Notes: generated from the sequence alone by a model not told the origin. 64,000 nt of DNA from Sporolactobacillus sp. THM19-2 (GCF_004153195.1 NZ_SEMC01000001.1:310001-374000), one strand, 5' to 3'. Counted from the stretch's first letter, positions 26,917 to 35,742 are shown. Program-made: numbers and translations.

Positions 26917-27606
26917 ATGTCTGCCAGCTTGCCGCTTGTCACGATGAAAGGAAGAAAAGACGGACTTGTCCTGATTATGGATGAGACCTGTACTTATGAT
27001 GCGCTGCTACAGGATCTGAAGGAGAAATTGTCGGTCAATAAATATTTTGATCAGGATGACCCTGTCATTTCGGTGAAGGTGGAGGCGGGCAACCGGTACC
27101 TGAGTGCAGCACAGAAGTCAGAACTAGTCAGCGTTATCCGTTCTTTCGATCATTTACAGGTGGAAAAAATAGAAACGAATGTCATGACTCGTGAAGAGTT
27201 TGAAAAGGAAAAATCCCGTGAACAGGTTGTTCCTGTTGAACGAATGATCCGCTCAGGGCAAATGCTGACCATTGAAGGGAATCTGCTTCTTATCGGGGAT
27301 GTGAACCCGGGAGGAAGGGTTTCTGCTACCGGGAATATATACATTCTTGGAACCTTACGCGGAATTGCGGCTGCCGGTATCCGGGAAAACAACAGGGAAG
27401 CCATTATCGCTGCGTCAATCATGGAACCGACACAGCTCCGGATCGGGGATCTGATCTGTGGAATGGACAAACCCTTGTCAACAGACGAAGATGAGACTGC
27501 TCCGAAATGTGCTTATATCGATCAGTCTCACGGTGAGATTGTCATTGATACGATTCATGACTCAGTTGTCCGGTATCATTTGGCCATGGTTCCGGAAAAA
27601 TCGTGA
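26917..27606 (+). CDS. minC: Septum site-determining protein MinC
   Basis: Inhibitor of FtsZ assembly that keeps septa away from poles. The 229-residue protein has an N-terminal FtsZ-inhibitory domain and a C-terminal beta-helical domain with SGQMLTIEGNLLLIGDVNPGG and NIYILGTLRGIAAAG, which binds MinD. minD follows 25 bases downstream, so the two are translated from one message. Confidence 0.95.
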   Translation: MSASLPLVTMKGRKDGLVLIMDETCTYDALLQDLKEKLSVNKYFDQDDPVISVKVEAGNRYLSAAQKSELVSVIRSFDHLQVEKIETNVMTREEFEKEKSREQVVPVERMIRSGQMLTIEGNLLLIGDVNPGGRVSATGNIYILGTLRGIAAAGIRENNREAIIAASIMEPTQLRIGDLICGMDKPLSTDEDETAPKCAYIDQSHGEIVIDTIHDSVVRYHLAMVPEKS

Positions 27607-27631
27607 ATTTTTCAACAGAGGGGTGTTTATC

Positions 27632-28429
27632 ATGGGGGAAGCTATCGTCGTTACATCAGGGAAGGGCGGTGTTGGCAAAACCACTACATCAGCAAATATT
27701 GGTACCGTACTGGCTCTTCAGGGAAAGAAAGTATGTCTCGTAGATACAGATATCGGCCTTCGTAACCTGGATGTTGTTATGGGACTTGAAAACCGTATCA
27801 TTTATGATCTGGTCGACGTAGCCAGCGGGCGATGCAAGCTCAGGCAGGCGCTGGTTAAGGATAAACGTTTTGATTCTCTCAGCATGCTCCCCGCTGCACA
27901 GACGGTAGATAAAATGTCTGTCCTGCCTGATCAGATGAAGAAAATCATTGATGAACTGAAATCGGAATTCGATTACGTGGTGATAGATTGCCCTGCAGGT
28001 ATTGAACGCGGATTCAAAAATGCTGTAGCAGGAGCTGATCACGCGATTGTGGTGACAACTCCTGAAATTTCCTCAGTCCGGGATGCCGACAGAGTAATCG
28101 GCCTGCTTGAACAGGAAAAAAACATCACACCCCCACGTCTGATTATCAATCGCATTCGTCAGCATATGGTAAAGAGCGGGGGCATGCTTGAGACGGATGA
28201 GATTATGAACATTCTGGCTATTGATCTTCTCGGTATCGTGCTGGACGATGATGATGTGATTTCAGCATCAAACAAAGGTGAACCGATCGCCATGAATCCG
28301 TCCTCACGTGCCGCACAGGCTTATCGGAATATTGGCAGACGGATCCTTGGAGAGACTGTTCCGCTCATGGCTGTTGAAGAAAAAGGCGGTTTTTTTCATA
28401 AATTTAAAAATCTCCTTGGCATGAGGTAA
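27632..28429 (+). CDS. minD: Septum site-determining ATPase MinD
   Basis: ParA-type ATPase that brings MinC to the membrane. The 265-residue protein begins GEAIVVTSGKGGVGKTTTSANI with the deviant Walker A motif, continues with VDTDIGLRNLDVVMGLENR and DYVVIDCPAGIERGF, and ends in the amphipathic membrane-targeting helix FFHKFKNLLGMR. The ATG at 27632 has the AGAGGGG site; the open frame upstream belongs to a shadow of minC. Confidence 0.98.
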   Translation: MGEAIVVTSGKGGVGKTTTSANIGTVLALQGKKVCLVDTDIGLRNLDVVMGLENRIIYDLVDVASGRCKLRQALVKDKRFDSLSMLPAAQTVDKMSVLPDQMKKIIDELKSEFDYVVIDCPAGIERGFKNAVAGADHAIVVTTPEISSVRDADRVIGLLEQEKNITPPRLIINRIRQHMVKSGGMLETDEIMNILAIDLLGIVLDDDDVISASNKGEPIAMNPSSRAAQAYRNIGRRILGETVPLMAVEEKGGFFHKFKNLLGMR

Positions 28430-28447
28430 ATAAAATCAGCAGATCCG

Positions 28448-28474
28448 ACGGACCCATTAAGGTCCGTTTTTTTT
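28448..28474 (+). terminator. Terminator after minD
   Basis: ACGGACC/GGTCCGT stem with six-base loop followed by eight T. It ends the mre-min cluster, so spoIVFA needs its own promoter. Confidence 0.92.
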
Positions 28475-28505
28475 AGTCCATGCTGGGATGATGAAGTCCA
28501 ACCCA

Positions 28506-28534
28506 TCATAAAAGAAGACCCCTGTGCATAAGGT
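28506..28534 (+). promoter_or_regulatory. Sigma-E promoter of spoIVFA-spoIVFB
   Basis: TCATAAA (28506-28512) fits the sigma-E -35 consensus KMATAWW and CATAAGGT (28527-28534) fits most of the -10 consensus CATAMAHT; the spacer is 14 bases, the preferred distance. Mother-cell expression is what these genes need. Confidence 0.6.
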
Positions 28535-28565
28535 CTAACATAGGACAGGCACAGGAGGGCACGTT

Positions 28566-29318
28566 ATGGGTGCTTATGAAGCATACAAAAAAAGACACAT
28601 GGACAGAAAGAGGAAACGTACCGGCTTAACCACTTCGAGCCATCAAGGTCCGAAATCGTTCGAGCCTTATGAACGATATGCTGCTAAAGAAATGAAGGAC
28701 AGGCCATCGGGCGGACCGAATCGTTTTTTAATCAGGTGCGTCCTGGCGGCAGTTCTCGTCCTGGCGGTCTCCTGGATTAACCGGCAGGATCATGAGAGAT
28801 TTCAGAGGATTCAATCGTCCATTGAAACGGCGATGTCTCATGAATTCCAGTTTGCCGCAGTGGCAGACTGGTATCAGAAAAATCTTGGCGAACCTGTAGG
28901 GTTTCTGCCTGACCTGAATAAGAAGCAGCAGAATGTAGAAGGTCAGGTCGCCGAACCTGAAAAGAAGACTGAATATGCTGTCCCGGTAAACGGAGAGATT
29001 ACAGGGACATACAATAATAAAACCAAGGGCGTCACGGTATCAACAACTTCCCATTCTGAAGTCAGTGCCGTACAGGACGGGCTGGTTGTATTTGCAGGTG
29101 AGAAGAAAGATAGCGGGCGAACGGTCGTGATCCAGCACAAGGACAATACAGAATCATGGTATGGAAAACTGGATGAAACAAAAGTGAAAGTTTATGAAAC
29201 GGTTAAGAAGGGGCAGAAGATCGGGACCACTTCGGGAGATAAAAAAGGGAATTTTTATTTTGCCCTGAAGAAGGAGGAAAAGTTCATCGATCCGATTCAG
29301 GTGATGTCTTTTGATTAA
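28566..29318 (+). CDS. spoIVFA: Stage IV sporulation protein FA (SpoIVFA), LytM-like domain
   Basis: Membrane protein that holds the protease SpoIVFB in an inhibited complex until the forespore signals. The 250-residue protein has a basic N terminus, one membrane helix (about residues 56-73, FLIRCVLAAVLVLAVSW) and a C-terminal M23/LytM-type domain (EYAVPVNGEITGTYN...SAVQDGLVVFAGEKKDSGRTVVIQHKD) that lacks the zinc ligands of active peptidases. An AGGAGGG site precedes the ATG, and a sigma-E promoter lies upstream. The 3' end overlaps spoIVFB by 8 bases. Confidence 0.9.
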   Translation: MGAYEAYKKRHMDRKRKRTGLTTSSHQGPKSFEPYERYAAKEMKDRPSGGPNRFLIRCVLAAVLVLAVSWINRQDHERFQRIQSSIETAMSHEFQFAAVADWYQKNLGEPVGFLPDLNKKQQNVEGQVAEPEKKTEYAVPVNGEITGTYNNKTKGVTVSTTSHSEVSAVQDGLVVFAGEKKDSGRTVVIQHKDNTESWYGKLDETKVKVYETVKKGQKIGTTSGDKKGNFYFALKKEEKFIDPIQVMSFD

Positions 29319-30168
29319 ATTTCTGTCATCCAGAATGCGTATTCATCCTGTGTTCTGGCTGGTTATGGCAATGGGTGGGCTGACCGGCTATCTGTGGGAG
29401 ACAGTCATCGCTTTTTCTATTGTTCTGATTCATGAGTGCGGGCATGCGGCGGCAGCCCGTCGTTTCGGATGGCATGTATTGGAAATTGAGCTGCTGCCCT
29501 TTGGCGGTGTCGCACGGATTGATGGGGGAAGGGATGTTGCATTCGTCCAGGAATTTATTGTCATCATCAGTGGCCCGCTTCAGCATCTCTGGCTGCCCTT
29601 TCTGTCACAGGCTATGCTGGCCTTGCCCTTCTGGGGTCCGGCTCAGCACCAGATCCTGACGAGCCAGAACATGGCGCTTCTGCTGTTTAATCTGCTGCCT
29701 GTCTGGCCACTTGACGGAGGGAGACTGCTGCATCTGTTTCTGGAGAGACTGTACCCTTACAAATCGGCTTATTACCGGGTTTTGCTCTTCTCCTGTCTGG
29801 GCCTTGTCCTATTCAGTATCATCATGCTCATATACTACAGATTTTCCGTAAATCTGTGGGTGATGATTGCCTTTATCTCTCTGTCCATCTATAAAGAACG
29901 ACAGGTCATTCCTCTGCATTTTCTCCGCTTTCTTATGGCCATGTCAAACAGGAAAAAAGTATTTCGGATGAACAGATGGATCTATGCTCAGCCTGACGAG
30001 CCGATTACATCCGTTTTTTCCGGCTTTTACAGAAATTCAGAGCATAAGATTCGTATCGTGGGGGAAAAGGGAAAAGAAATAAACGGTAAAGCACTTGTGT
30101 CGGCGTTTTTTAGTGGACGCTGTTCAGGAGGAAAGTTAGAGGATTATCGTTTTCCAGCAGATGATTAG
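29311..30168 (+). CDS. spoIVFB: Stage IV sporulation protein FB (SpoIVFB), intramembrane site-2 protease
   Basis: Intramembrane metalloprotease that cleaves pro-sigma-K in the mother cell. The 285-residue protein has several membrane helices and the HExxH motif as HECGHAAAARRFG (about residues 44-56), followed by LPFGGVARID, and the third metal ligand region LLPVWPLDGGRLLHL. A short CBS-like tail (PDEPITSVFSGFY, VSAFFSGRC) ends the protein, as in other SpoIVFB. The TTG at 29311 inside the last codons of spoIVFA, with AGGTGATG before it, is the likely start. Confidence 0.93.
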   Translation: MIKFLSSRMRIHPVFWLVMAMGGLTGYLWETVIAFSIVLIHECGHAAAARRFGWHVLEIELLPFGGVARIDGGRDVAFVQEFIVIISGPLQHLWLPFLSQAMLALPFWGPAQHQILTSQNMALLLFNLLPVWPLDGGRLLHLFLERLYPYKSAYYRVLLFSCLGLVLFSIIMLIYYRFSVNLWVMIAFISLSIYKERQVIPLHFLRFLMAMSNRKKVFRMNRWIYAQPDEPITSVFSGFYRNSEHKIRIVGEKGKEINGKALVSAFFSGRCSGGKLEDYRFPADD

Positions 30169-30182
30169 CAGATGGGTTCATC

Positions 30183-30211
30183 TTGCAGGACGGCATTGAT
30201 TTTGCGATAAT
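30183..30211 (+). promoter_or_regulatory. Promoter of the RNase E/G gene
   Basis: TTGCAG (30183-30188) and GATAAT (30206-30211), 17-base spacer, between the spoIVFB stop and the start at 30248. Confidence 0.55.
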
Positions 30212-30247
30212 GTGTTCGAGATCCGGAAGGTGAGGGTGGGGTGCAAC

Positions 30248-31378
30248 ATGCGCGGCAAAGATGTATCTGTTGTCATGGATCAGGGACCGGGCGGCCGCAT
30301 CAGGGCTGCTTATATTGAAGACGGCGTCGTCCGTTCTTTTTATTTTGTCCATTCACTGGCGGAGCCTCTGCTGGATGATCTGTTTGTCGGCAGAGTAAAA
30401 GAGGCCAGACGGCGGGCTCTGGGATGGTTTGTCGATCTCGGAGAGAAAGTCTCAGGTTTTCTCCCGTCAGATAAAATCACCGGCGAAGCTCCTTCCCCCG
30501 GTACGTACAGGCTTGTCCAGGTAGACAAAGAAGCAGGAAGAGAAAAGCCTGTGCAGCTGACAGAGAAGATCCAGCTATCCGGTGATCATCTGGTTTACCT
30601 GCCGAACAGTAACTATGTAGCCATCTCACATCAATTAGATCATGAAGAACGGGAATGTTTAAGAAAAGAGATTGCCGGATGGCTGAGGACCCCTGAAGGG
30701 ATTATTGTCCGGTCAAAAGCGGGTAGAAAATCAGCCGCGGTCCTGATCCGGGAACTGAATCAGTTGCGCTCAGAATGGCGGTCTCTTTTAAAACGGTCCG
30801 CCGCCATGAAAGCGCCGGGACGGGTTTGCCGCCGTCTCTCTTTACTCAGTTCTATCCTGAATGAAAATCACCGGCCGGAGTCCTGCACGGTTTTCAGCAA
30901 TATTCCGGTGGATAACGATGAGAAGATCTCGGCGGGCGTGGATATGATTTACGAGCCGGCTGACAATTTATTTGCTGTCCATGATCTTGAAAAAATATGG
31001 AAATCCGTTGAACAGCCGGGTGTTCCGCTCCCGAAAGGTGCATCAATCGCCATTGAACACACGGCTGCACTGACAGCAATCGACGTCAATACCGGTTCGA
31101 GAGTCGTCGGTGACCATTGGGAGGAGCAAGCCCTGTCCATCAATCTGGATGCGGCGCGCGAAATTGGAAGGCAGCTCAGGCTCAGAGGGATCGGAGGCAT
31201 GGTGGCAGTTGATTTTCTGCGCCTTCATAAGCACGAAAACCGTGACCGGGTGATTGATGAGCTGGAACGGGTGACCGCACAGGATCCTGCGACAGTAAAA
31301 ATTTTCGGTTATTCCGAAATGGGTCTTGTTGAGCTGACGAGAAAAAGAACACGAAGAGAAGCAGCAGATCGTAATTGA
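30248..31378 (+). CDS. rng: Ribonuclease E/G family protein, short C terminus
   Basis: Single-strand endoribonuclease family for RNA processing and decay; B. subtilis lacks it. The 376-residue protein has an S1-type domain near residues 30-80 (FVGRVKEARRRALGWFVDLGEKVSGFLP), the 5'-sensor region, and the DNase-I-like catalytic part with HTAALTAIDVNTGSR and GGMVAVDFLRL, where both metal-binding aspartates are present. It stops right after the conserved GLVELTRKR, so the zinc-link CPxC motif and small domain of full-length RNase G (about 490 residues) are missing. Just past the stop the +1 frame stays open for 51 codons. ATG 30248 is supported by a GGGTGGGG site; the GTG at 30212 lies right next to the -10 element. 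It sits upstream of rplU. Confidence 0.88.
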   Translation: MRGKDVSVVMDQGPGGRIRAAYIEDGVVRSFYFVHSLAEPLLDDLFVGRVKEARRRALGWFVDLGEKVSGFLPSDKITGEAPSPGTYRLVQVDKEAGREKPVQLTEKIQLSGDHLVYLPNSNYVAISHQLDHEERECLRKEIAGWLRTPEGIIVRSKAGRKSAAVLIRELNQLRSEWRSLLKRSAAMKAPGRVCRRLSLLSSILNENHRPESCTVFSNIPVDNDEKISAGVDMIYEPADNLFAVHDLEKIWKSVEQPGVPLPKGASIAIEHTAALTAIDVNTGSRVVGDHWEEQALSINLDAAREIGRQLRLRGIGGMVAVDFLRLHKHENRDRVIDELERVTAQDPATVKIFGYSEMGLVELTRKRTRREAADRN

Positions 31379-31575
31379 AGGCTCATTAGGATGTGGGGGA
31401 CACCCTGTGTTAAAAGGGACGATAAGGCGTTCTGAAATTATTTTCTCCCAAAATAAATCTGAATTTGTACAATCAATAATCAGGGACGATTGGGGAAATG
31501 TATCCTCATATGAAAAATACGGGTGGGAGTGACGACCTGGCGGCTGGGGGATCAGGTTAAGCACATGATCCGATG

Positions 31576-31790
31576 AATAAACGGAAAAATTCCGCTTACT
31601 GAGTCATTATATTTAAGAATAGTTAGAATAGACGGAGAGGCTCCGCCTATTGACTCAGAAGACGGGAAAATGGAGCTTTTTCTCTGGCATAAGCGGAAAA
31701 TCTCCGCTTATATATCCCCTGGAGAGCGTTCCGTCCTGACCCTAACCGGAAAATATCCGCTTATTTCACTTTTTGCTCTCAGGACAGAAC
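31576..31790. repeat. Cluster of four short palindromes, two nested in longer stems
   Basis: Four imperfect palindromes share the core CGGA-n-TCCGC: 31576-31600 (AAACGGAAAAATTCCGCTT), 31627-31651 (CGGAGAGGCTCCG), 31689-31712 (AAGCGGAAAATCTCCGCTT) and 31743-31765 (ACCGGAAAATATCCGCTT). The second lies inside an outer stem CTGAGTCA/TGACTCAG (31599-31658), and the fourth inside GTTCCGTCCTGA/TCAGGACAGAAC (31727-31790). The rest of the 600-base gap between rng and rplU (31379-31980) holds a TTTGCC/GGCAAA hairpin at about 31878-31905 and no convincing gene. Confidence 0.8.
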
Positions 31791-31984
31791 ATCTTATGAC
31801 AAGTAAGTGAGATGAAGGCCCCTGCAAGATGGGAAATGACCTGCGACTTTCAAAGGATCGCAATACGTTGAAGAAGATTTGCCCGGCGAGAAGGCAAACC
31901 CCTGACCATCCGGAAAAAGCTGTGCCACTTGGATTGGTGTGGCGAAAAAAATCAACATCACAAAAAGCTCACTGAAAAAATGTC

Positions 31985-32014
31985 TTGACTTCTGATTCAT
32001 CATTATGATAAAGT
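31985..32014 (+). promoter_or_regulatory. Promoter of the rplU operon
   Basis: TTGACT (31985) with TAAAGT (32009), 18-base spacer, just ahead of the L21 leader. A TATGAT at 32004 is closer to the -10 consensus but only 13 bases away. Confidence 0.5.
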
Positions 32015-32039
32015 ACATATGTTATTGTCTGATGGATAA

Positions 32040-32135
32040 TGACATGGAGCATCTCGCTCCAACCGCACGGAATAGGCGGGACAGGCTCATCTGTTCCACA
32101 AATGCCGTCAGGCTGCCGTATCCGGCGAGTCTGAG
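32040..32135 (+). promoter_or_regulatory. Ribosomal protein L21 leader RNA
   Basis: The rplU 5' leader folds into three consecutive hairpins: TGGAGC/GCTCCA (32044-32060), GGACAG/CTGTTCC (32078-32098) and CAGGCTGCCG/CCGGCGAGTCTG (32112-32134). Position and shape fit the L21 leader family of Firmicutes, thought to bind L21 and give feedback control of the operon. Confidence 0.65.
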
Positions 32136-32159
32136 AATACAGAAGGAGGTGCAGCAGGG

Positions 32160-32468
32160 ATGTATGCAATTATCGAAACAGGCGGTAAGCAGCTGAAGGT
32201 CGAAGAAGGCCAGACAGTTTTTGTTGAAAAACTTCCGGCTGAAGCAGGCGAAACGGTAACTTTTGATAAGGTTCTCTTTGTCGGCGGGGATGAAGCAAAA
32301 GTCGGCTCCCCAACTGTTGAAGGTGCCAGTGTCACAGCTAAAGTTGAAGAACAGGGTCGCGGTAAAAAGATCATTGTCTTTAAATTTAAGAAGAGAAAAA
32401 ACTATCGCCGGAAACAGGGACACAGACAGCCATTTACAAAAGTAACCATCGAAAAAATCAATGCCTGA
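32160..32468 (+). CDS. rplU: 50S ribosomal protein L21
   Basis: Large-subunit protein that binds 23S rRNA. The 102-residue product begins [18 protein letters not shown] and ends with [26 protein letters not shown], both textbook L21. An AGAAGGAGGTG ribosome site precedes it. First gene of rplU-prp-rpmA. Confidence 0.99.
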   Translation: MYAIIETGGKQLKVEEGQTVFVEKLPAEAGETVTFDKVLFVGGDEAKVGSPTVEGASVTAKVEEQGRGKKIIVFKFKKRKNYRRKQGHRQPFTKVTIEKINA

Positions 32469-32479
32469 GGTGACCGTTA

Positions 32480-32836
32480 ATGATCACACTCAAGGTAGAC
32501 AGAGATCCTGACGGCCTGATCCGGGGATTTACGATGAGCGGCCATGCAGGCAGTGGTCCTCATGGCTATGATCTGGTCTGTGCAGGCGCTTCAGCGGTCT
32601 CTTTTGGGGCACTGAATGCTGTTGAACAGCTGACCGGAATCAGGCCACAGGTGAATCTGTCAGGAGAAGGTGGTTTCCTGAGTTGCCGCCTTCCTGATCA
32701 GGCACATGCCGGGAAGATGGAGAAGGCGCGCCTGATTCTCGAAGCCATGCTTGTCTCCATGAGAACGATAGAGCACTCTTACGGAACATATATCCGAATT
32801 ATTGATAAAGGAGGTACCCATTATGTTGAAACTTGA
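32480..32836 (+). CDS. prp: Ribosomal-processing cysteine protease Prp (YsxB)
   Basis: Cysteine protease that removes the N-terminal extension of L27 in Firmicutes. The 118-residue protein shows the catalytic histidine in [13 protein letters not shown] (about residue 22) and the catalytic cysteine in [12 protein letters not shown] (about 34). It sits between its neighbours rplU and its substrate gene rpmA, and overlaps rpmA by 14 bases. Confidence 0.96.
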   Translation: MITLKVDRDPDGLIRGFTMSGHAGSGPHGYDLVCAGASAVSFGALNAVEQLTGIRPQVNLSGEGGFLSCRLPDQAHAGKMEKARLILEAMLVSMRTIEHSYGTYIRIIDKGGTHYVET

Positions 32837-33119
32837 TCTTCAGTACTTTTCATCCAAAAAAGGTGTCGGCAGTACGAAAAACGGCCGGGACTCGATCTCA
32901 AAGCGCCTCGGCGCCAAAAGGGCAGACGGTCAGAAGGTAACAGGTGGTTCTATCCTGTTCCGTCAGCGCGGGACGAAGATTTACCCGGGAGCAAATGTCG
33001 GACGCGGCGGTGATGATACATTGTTTGCCAAAGCAGACGGCGTTGTTAAATTTGAGAAATTTGGCCGGGACCGTAAAAGAGTCAGTGTATATCCTGTTGA
33101 CGCTGTTATTGAGGCGTAA
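32823..33119 (+). CDS. rpmA: 50S ribosomal protein L27 (with cleavable N-terminal extension)
   Basis: L27 reaches the peptidyl-transferase centre. The 98-residue precursor starts [21 protein letters not shown]; cleavage by Prp is expected in the LQYF-SSKKG segment so the mature N terminus begins near SKKG. The remainder ([28 protein letters not shown]) is standard L27. An AAAGGAGGT site supports ATG 32823. Confidence 0.98.
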   Translation: MLKLDLQYFSSKKGVGSTKNGRDSISKRLGAKRADGQKVTGGSILFRQRGTKIYPGANVGRGGDDTLFAKADGVVKFEKFGRDRKRVSVYPVDAVIEA

Positions 33120-33145
33120 GCCTGAACGTATACCTGTATATGAAG

Positions 33146-33195
33146 AGCAGCCGGAGGTTTTTTGTATCTGCAAAAAACATTCCGGCTGCTTTTTT
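33146..33195 (+). terminator. Terminator after rpmA
   Basis: AGCAGCCGGA pairs perfectly with TCCGGCTGCT; an inner GGTTTTTTG/CAAAAAAC stem extends it, and T follows. A partial copy (ATTCCGGCTG) recurs at 33227. Confidence 0.88.
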
Positions 33196-33281
33196 GGGCT
33201 GATAAACAGGGACTGATTAAAAATCATTCCGGCTGTTTTCTGCTATACTTGGATAAAGATCAGAAACGGCAGGCGATATGG

Positions 33282-33836
33282 ATGATCAGTGAAGAGACAG
33301 GCATCAAATTGATTGGAGCTGCGAGGCACATGCTGTTAAATGATCTGCAGCTGATCAAAGGGTATATCTATATGAATCAGATGGAACATGCGAATGAGGT
33401 GATCAGCCGGCTGACAGACCGGCTGATCCATCAGGCACATCTTTCCCATCTGCAAATGCCAAAAAGCTCCTTTTTTCTGGTCACTTCCAGCTGGTTTCCA
33501 CACCCGTATCGACTGAGTTACAGTGTTTCCGGACCTGAAAGAAATCTGTCAGAATGTGATGAATCCCTGCATGCCTTTTTGAATCTGCTGATTCAGAAGC
33601 TGGATCAGCATGCCTTTGAATTTACGGATAATACGGTTCATATCGAACTGGAAGCCGTACCCGCACACGTGTATCTTCATGTTACTTTTGAAGGCCAGCT
33701 CTGTGATGCGGAGACCATGATGGATGAAATGAAAAAAACAGATCTGAATCAATCCCTGCGATGGGTTGAACACTATCTGACAAAAGGAAAGTCTGATAAT
33801 GAAATGAGGTGGATCCTGTGTTTGTTGATCAGGTGA
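33282..33836 (+). CDS. spo0B: Sporulation initiation phosphotransferase Spo0B
   Basis: Carries phosphate from Spo0F to Spo0A in the sporulation phosphorelay. The 184-residue protein matches Spo0B around the phosphorylated histidine: [19 protein letters not shown], compared with SRHDWMNKLQLIKG in B. subtilis. The remainder is a weak histidine-kinase-like C-terminal domain. The start at 33282 is a compromise: the frame is open upstream to 33162, but that part overlaps the rpmA terminator. The 3' end overlaps obg by 19 bases, the same spo0B-obg coupling as in B. subtilis. Confidence 0.85.
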   Translation: MISEETGIKLIGAARHMLLNDLQLIKGYIYMNQMEHANEVISRLTDRLIHQAHLSHLQMPKSSFFLVTSSWFPHPYRLSYSVSGPERNLSECDESLHAFLNLLIQKLDQHAFEFTDNTVHIELEAVPAHVYLHVTFEGQLCDAETMMDEMKKTDLNQSLRWVEHYLTKGKSDNEMRWILCLLIR

Positions 33837-35101
33837 ATGTGTATGTTAAAGGCGGCGATGGCGGAAACGGAATGGTCGCTTTCAGACGGGAAAAATACGT
33901 CCCCGATGGCGGGCCGGCAGGTGGCGACGGCGGAAAGGGCGCCGATGTCATTTTTCAGGTGAATGAGGGTTTGCGGACATTAATGGACTTTCGATATAAG
34001 CGCCATTTCAAAGGCAGCAAAGGAGAAAATGGTCGGCCGAAAAATCAGCACGGGAAGAACGCCGCTCCTCTGGTCGTACAGGTTCCGCCGGGAACGGTTG
34101 TCCGGGACAGAGATACCGGACAATTGATCGCGGATTTAACGGAAAACGGGCAACGTGCTGTGATTGCATCAGGAGGAAGAGGTGGCAGAGGAAATACGCG
34201 CTTTTCCACACCGGCCAACCCTGCACCTTATATTTCGGAAAACGGTGCGCCAGGTGAGGAACATGAAATCAGTCTTGAACTGAAACTGCTTGCTGATGCC
34301 GGGATGGTCGGTTTTCCAAGTGTAGGGAAATCGACGCTGCTTGCTGCCATTACTTCGGCCAGGCCTAAAATCGCAGCGTATCATTTTACCACACTGGTTC
34401 CGAATCTTGGCGTTGTGAATGTGGATGAGGGAAGCAGTTTTGTGATCGCTGATTTACCCGGCTTAATTGAGGGAGCAAGTCAGGGCGCAGGTCTCGGGTA
34501 TCAGTTTTTACGTCATATCGAACGTACCCGCGTGATTGTTCATGTGGTCGACATGTCCGGAATGGAGGGTCGTGACCCTTTTGATGATTATAAAAAGATT
34601 AATGAAGAGTTAAAGAGCTATCAGTGGCATTTGATTGACCGGCCGCAGATTGTCGCGGCAAGCAAAATGGATCTTCCCGGCGCAGAGAAGAACCTGGAGG
34701 CGTTCAGAAAAAAAGTCGGACCGCTAGTACCTGTTTTTCCAGTATCGTCTGTTACGCATTCAGGCTTGAAATCTTTGATACATGCTGTGTTTGAACAGAT
34801 CGGCAAGACACCGTCATTTCCTGTGCATGAGAAGCAGGAAGAAGCCAGGTCTACTGTATACACGATGAAAAAGGAAGAAGCCCCCTTTACGATTACACGT
34901 GAAAGTGACGGCGTCTTTAATGTCTCTGGTCCGAAAGTCGAGCTGCTGTTTAAAATGACCAATTTTCATCATGATGAAGCAATCAGGAGATTTGCCAGGC
35001 AACTGCGTGGTATGGGGGTTGACGATGCTTTGAGAAAAAAAGGCGTGACCGATGGCGACACCGTGCGCATTATGGATTATGAGTTTGAATATACGGATTA
35101 A
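33818..35101 (+). CDS. obg: GTPase Obg/CgtA
   Basis: Essential GTPase for ribosome assembly and the switch to stress and sporulation. The 427-residue protein has the glycine-rich Obg domain ([25 protein letters not shown]), the G domain with [20 protein letters not shown] and ASKMD, and the C-terminal OCT domain ([15 protein letters not shown]). The GTG at 33818 gives the conserved start; GAGGTGG lies 6 bases upstream. A GTG at 33809 is less likely. Confidence 0.97.
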   Translation: MFVDQVNVYVKGGDGGNGMVAFRREKYVPDGGPAGGDGGKGADVIFQVNEGLRTLMDFRYKRHFKGSKGENGRPKNQHGKNAAPLVVQVPPGTVVRDRDTGQLIADLTENGQRAVIASGGRGGRGNTRFSTPANPAPYISENGAPGEEHEISLELKLLADAGMVGFPSVGKSTLLAAITSARPKIAAYHFTTLVPNLGVVNVDEGSSFVIADLPGLIEGASQGAGLGYQFLRHIERTRVIVHVVDMSGMEGRDPFDDYKKINEELKSYQWHLIDRPQIVAASKMDLPGAEKNLEAFRKKVGPLVPVFPVSSVTHSGLKSLIHAVFEQIGKTPSFPVHEKQEEARSTVYTMKKEEAPFTITRESDGVFNVSGPKVELLFKMTNFHHDEAIRRFARQLRGMGVDDALRKKGVTDGDTVRIMDYEFEYTD

Positions 35102-35104
35102 AGG

Positions 35105-35130
35105 AACGCGGCCAGTTCGGCCGTGTTTTT
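35105..35130 (+). terminator. Terminator after obg
   Basis: ACGCGGCC/GGCCGTGT with five-base loop followed by T. A weaker stem on the other strand (ACCGGC/GCCGGGT at about 35150-35195) may end niaR. Confidence 0.82.
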
Positions 35131-35205
35131 GATTATGGCGGGAAAAGGTTCAGAAAACCCGGCAATCGCGATACCGCCAGTGGCTCGCCGGTTGCCAGAT
35201 TTTCT

Positions 35206-35742
35206 TTACAACAAATATCCCGCTTTTTTCAGGGCGCTGACAGCACGATCCAGTTGCCCCTGTTCAGCAGCTTCAAGCTGATGAAGATGGACTCCTTTAG
35301 TCAGTGATGAAAGAAGAGAGGCATTAGTCTGATGCAGCTTGCTGATGAACAGTCTGACATCTGTACGGTTTCGGATCATCAGCGAACCGGTGATCTCGCC
35401 ATAGAGCGGATGTTCAACTGTAACATTGACTACCGTAACGCCGCAGTCAACGATCAGATTAAGCTCATCTTCAGTTTCTTCAAGGGTGTGTCGGCAGGCA
35501 ACAACGCGTGTTCTGGTACCTGGCTTTTCTCCGGAAAGAAACAAGTATCCCTGAGACGTCGCGATGATTGGGTGATTTCTGGCTCTGAGAAGCGATATAT
35601 CCTGAACGATCACCTGACGGCTGACGGCCATTTTGTCGGCGAGTTCCCCGCCTGTTATTGGCCTGGAAGATGCGGACAGACAGCCAAGCACTTTCCGTCG
35701 CCTTGCTGAAGCAGATAATTTTCTTTCTCGGGTTCGGGTCAT
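35206..35742 (-). CDS. niaR: Nicotinate-responsive transcriptional repressor NiaR (YrxA), HTH-3H
   Basis: Represses NAD synthesis and niacin uptake genes when nicotinic acid is present. The 178-residue protein has an HTH_11 domain (RRRKVLGCLSASSRPITGGELADKMAVSRQVIVQDISLLRARN) and a C-terminal 3H domain named for three histidines, seen in ACRHTLEETEDEL, VNVTVEHPLYGEITG and SKLHQTNA. ATG 35742 has AAAGGA at 7 bases; two upstream ATGs are less well placed. In B. subtilis it sits beside the nad operon; here no nad gene is nearby. A TATAAT lies on its strand at 35784-35779. Confidence 0.93.
   Translation of the reverse strand: MTRTRERKLSASARRRKVLGCLSASSRPITGGELADKMAVSRQVIVQDISLLRARNHPIIATSQGYLFLSGEKPGTRTRVVACRHTLEETEDELNLIVDCGVTVVNVTVEHPLYGEITGSLMIRNRTDVRLFISKLHQTNASLLSSLTKGVHLHQLEAAEQGQLDRAVSALKKAGYLL

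Noticed and set aside
30212-30247. GTG at 30212 as start of the RNase E/G gene
   Set aside because: It lies one base from the -10 element and has no ribosome site; ATG 30248 is better.
31794-32018. 74-codon minus-strand frame before rplU
   Set aside because: It covers the rplU promoter; no ribosome site and no family likeness.
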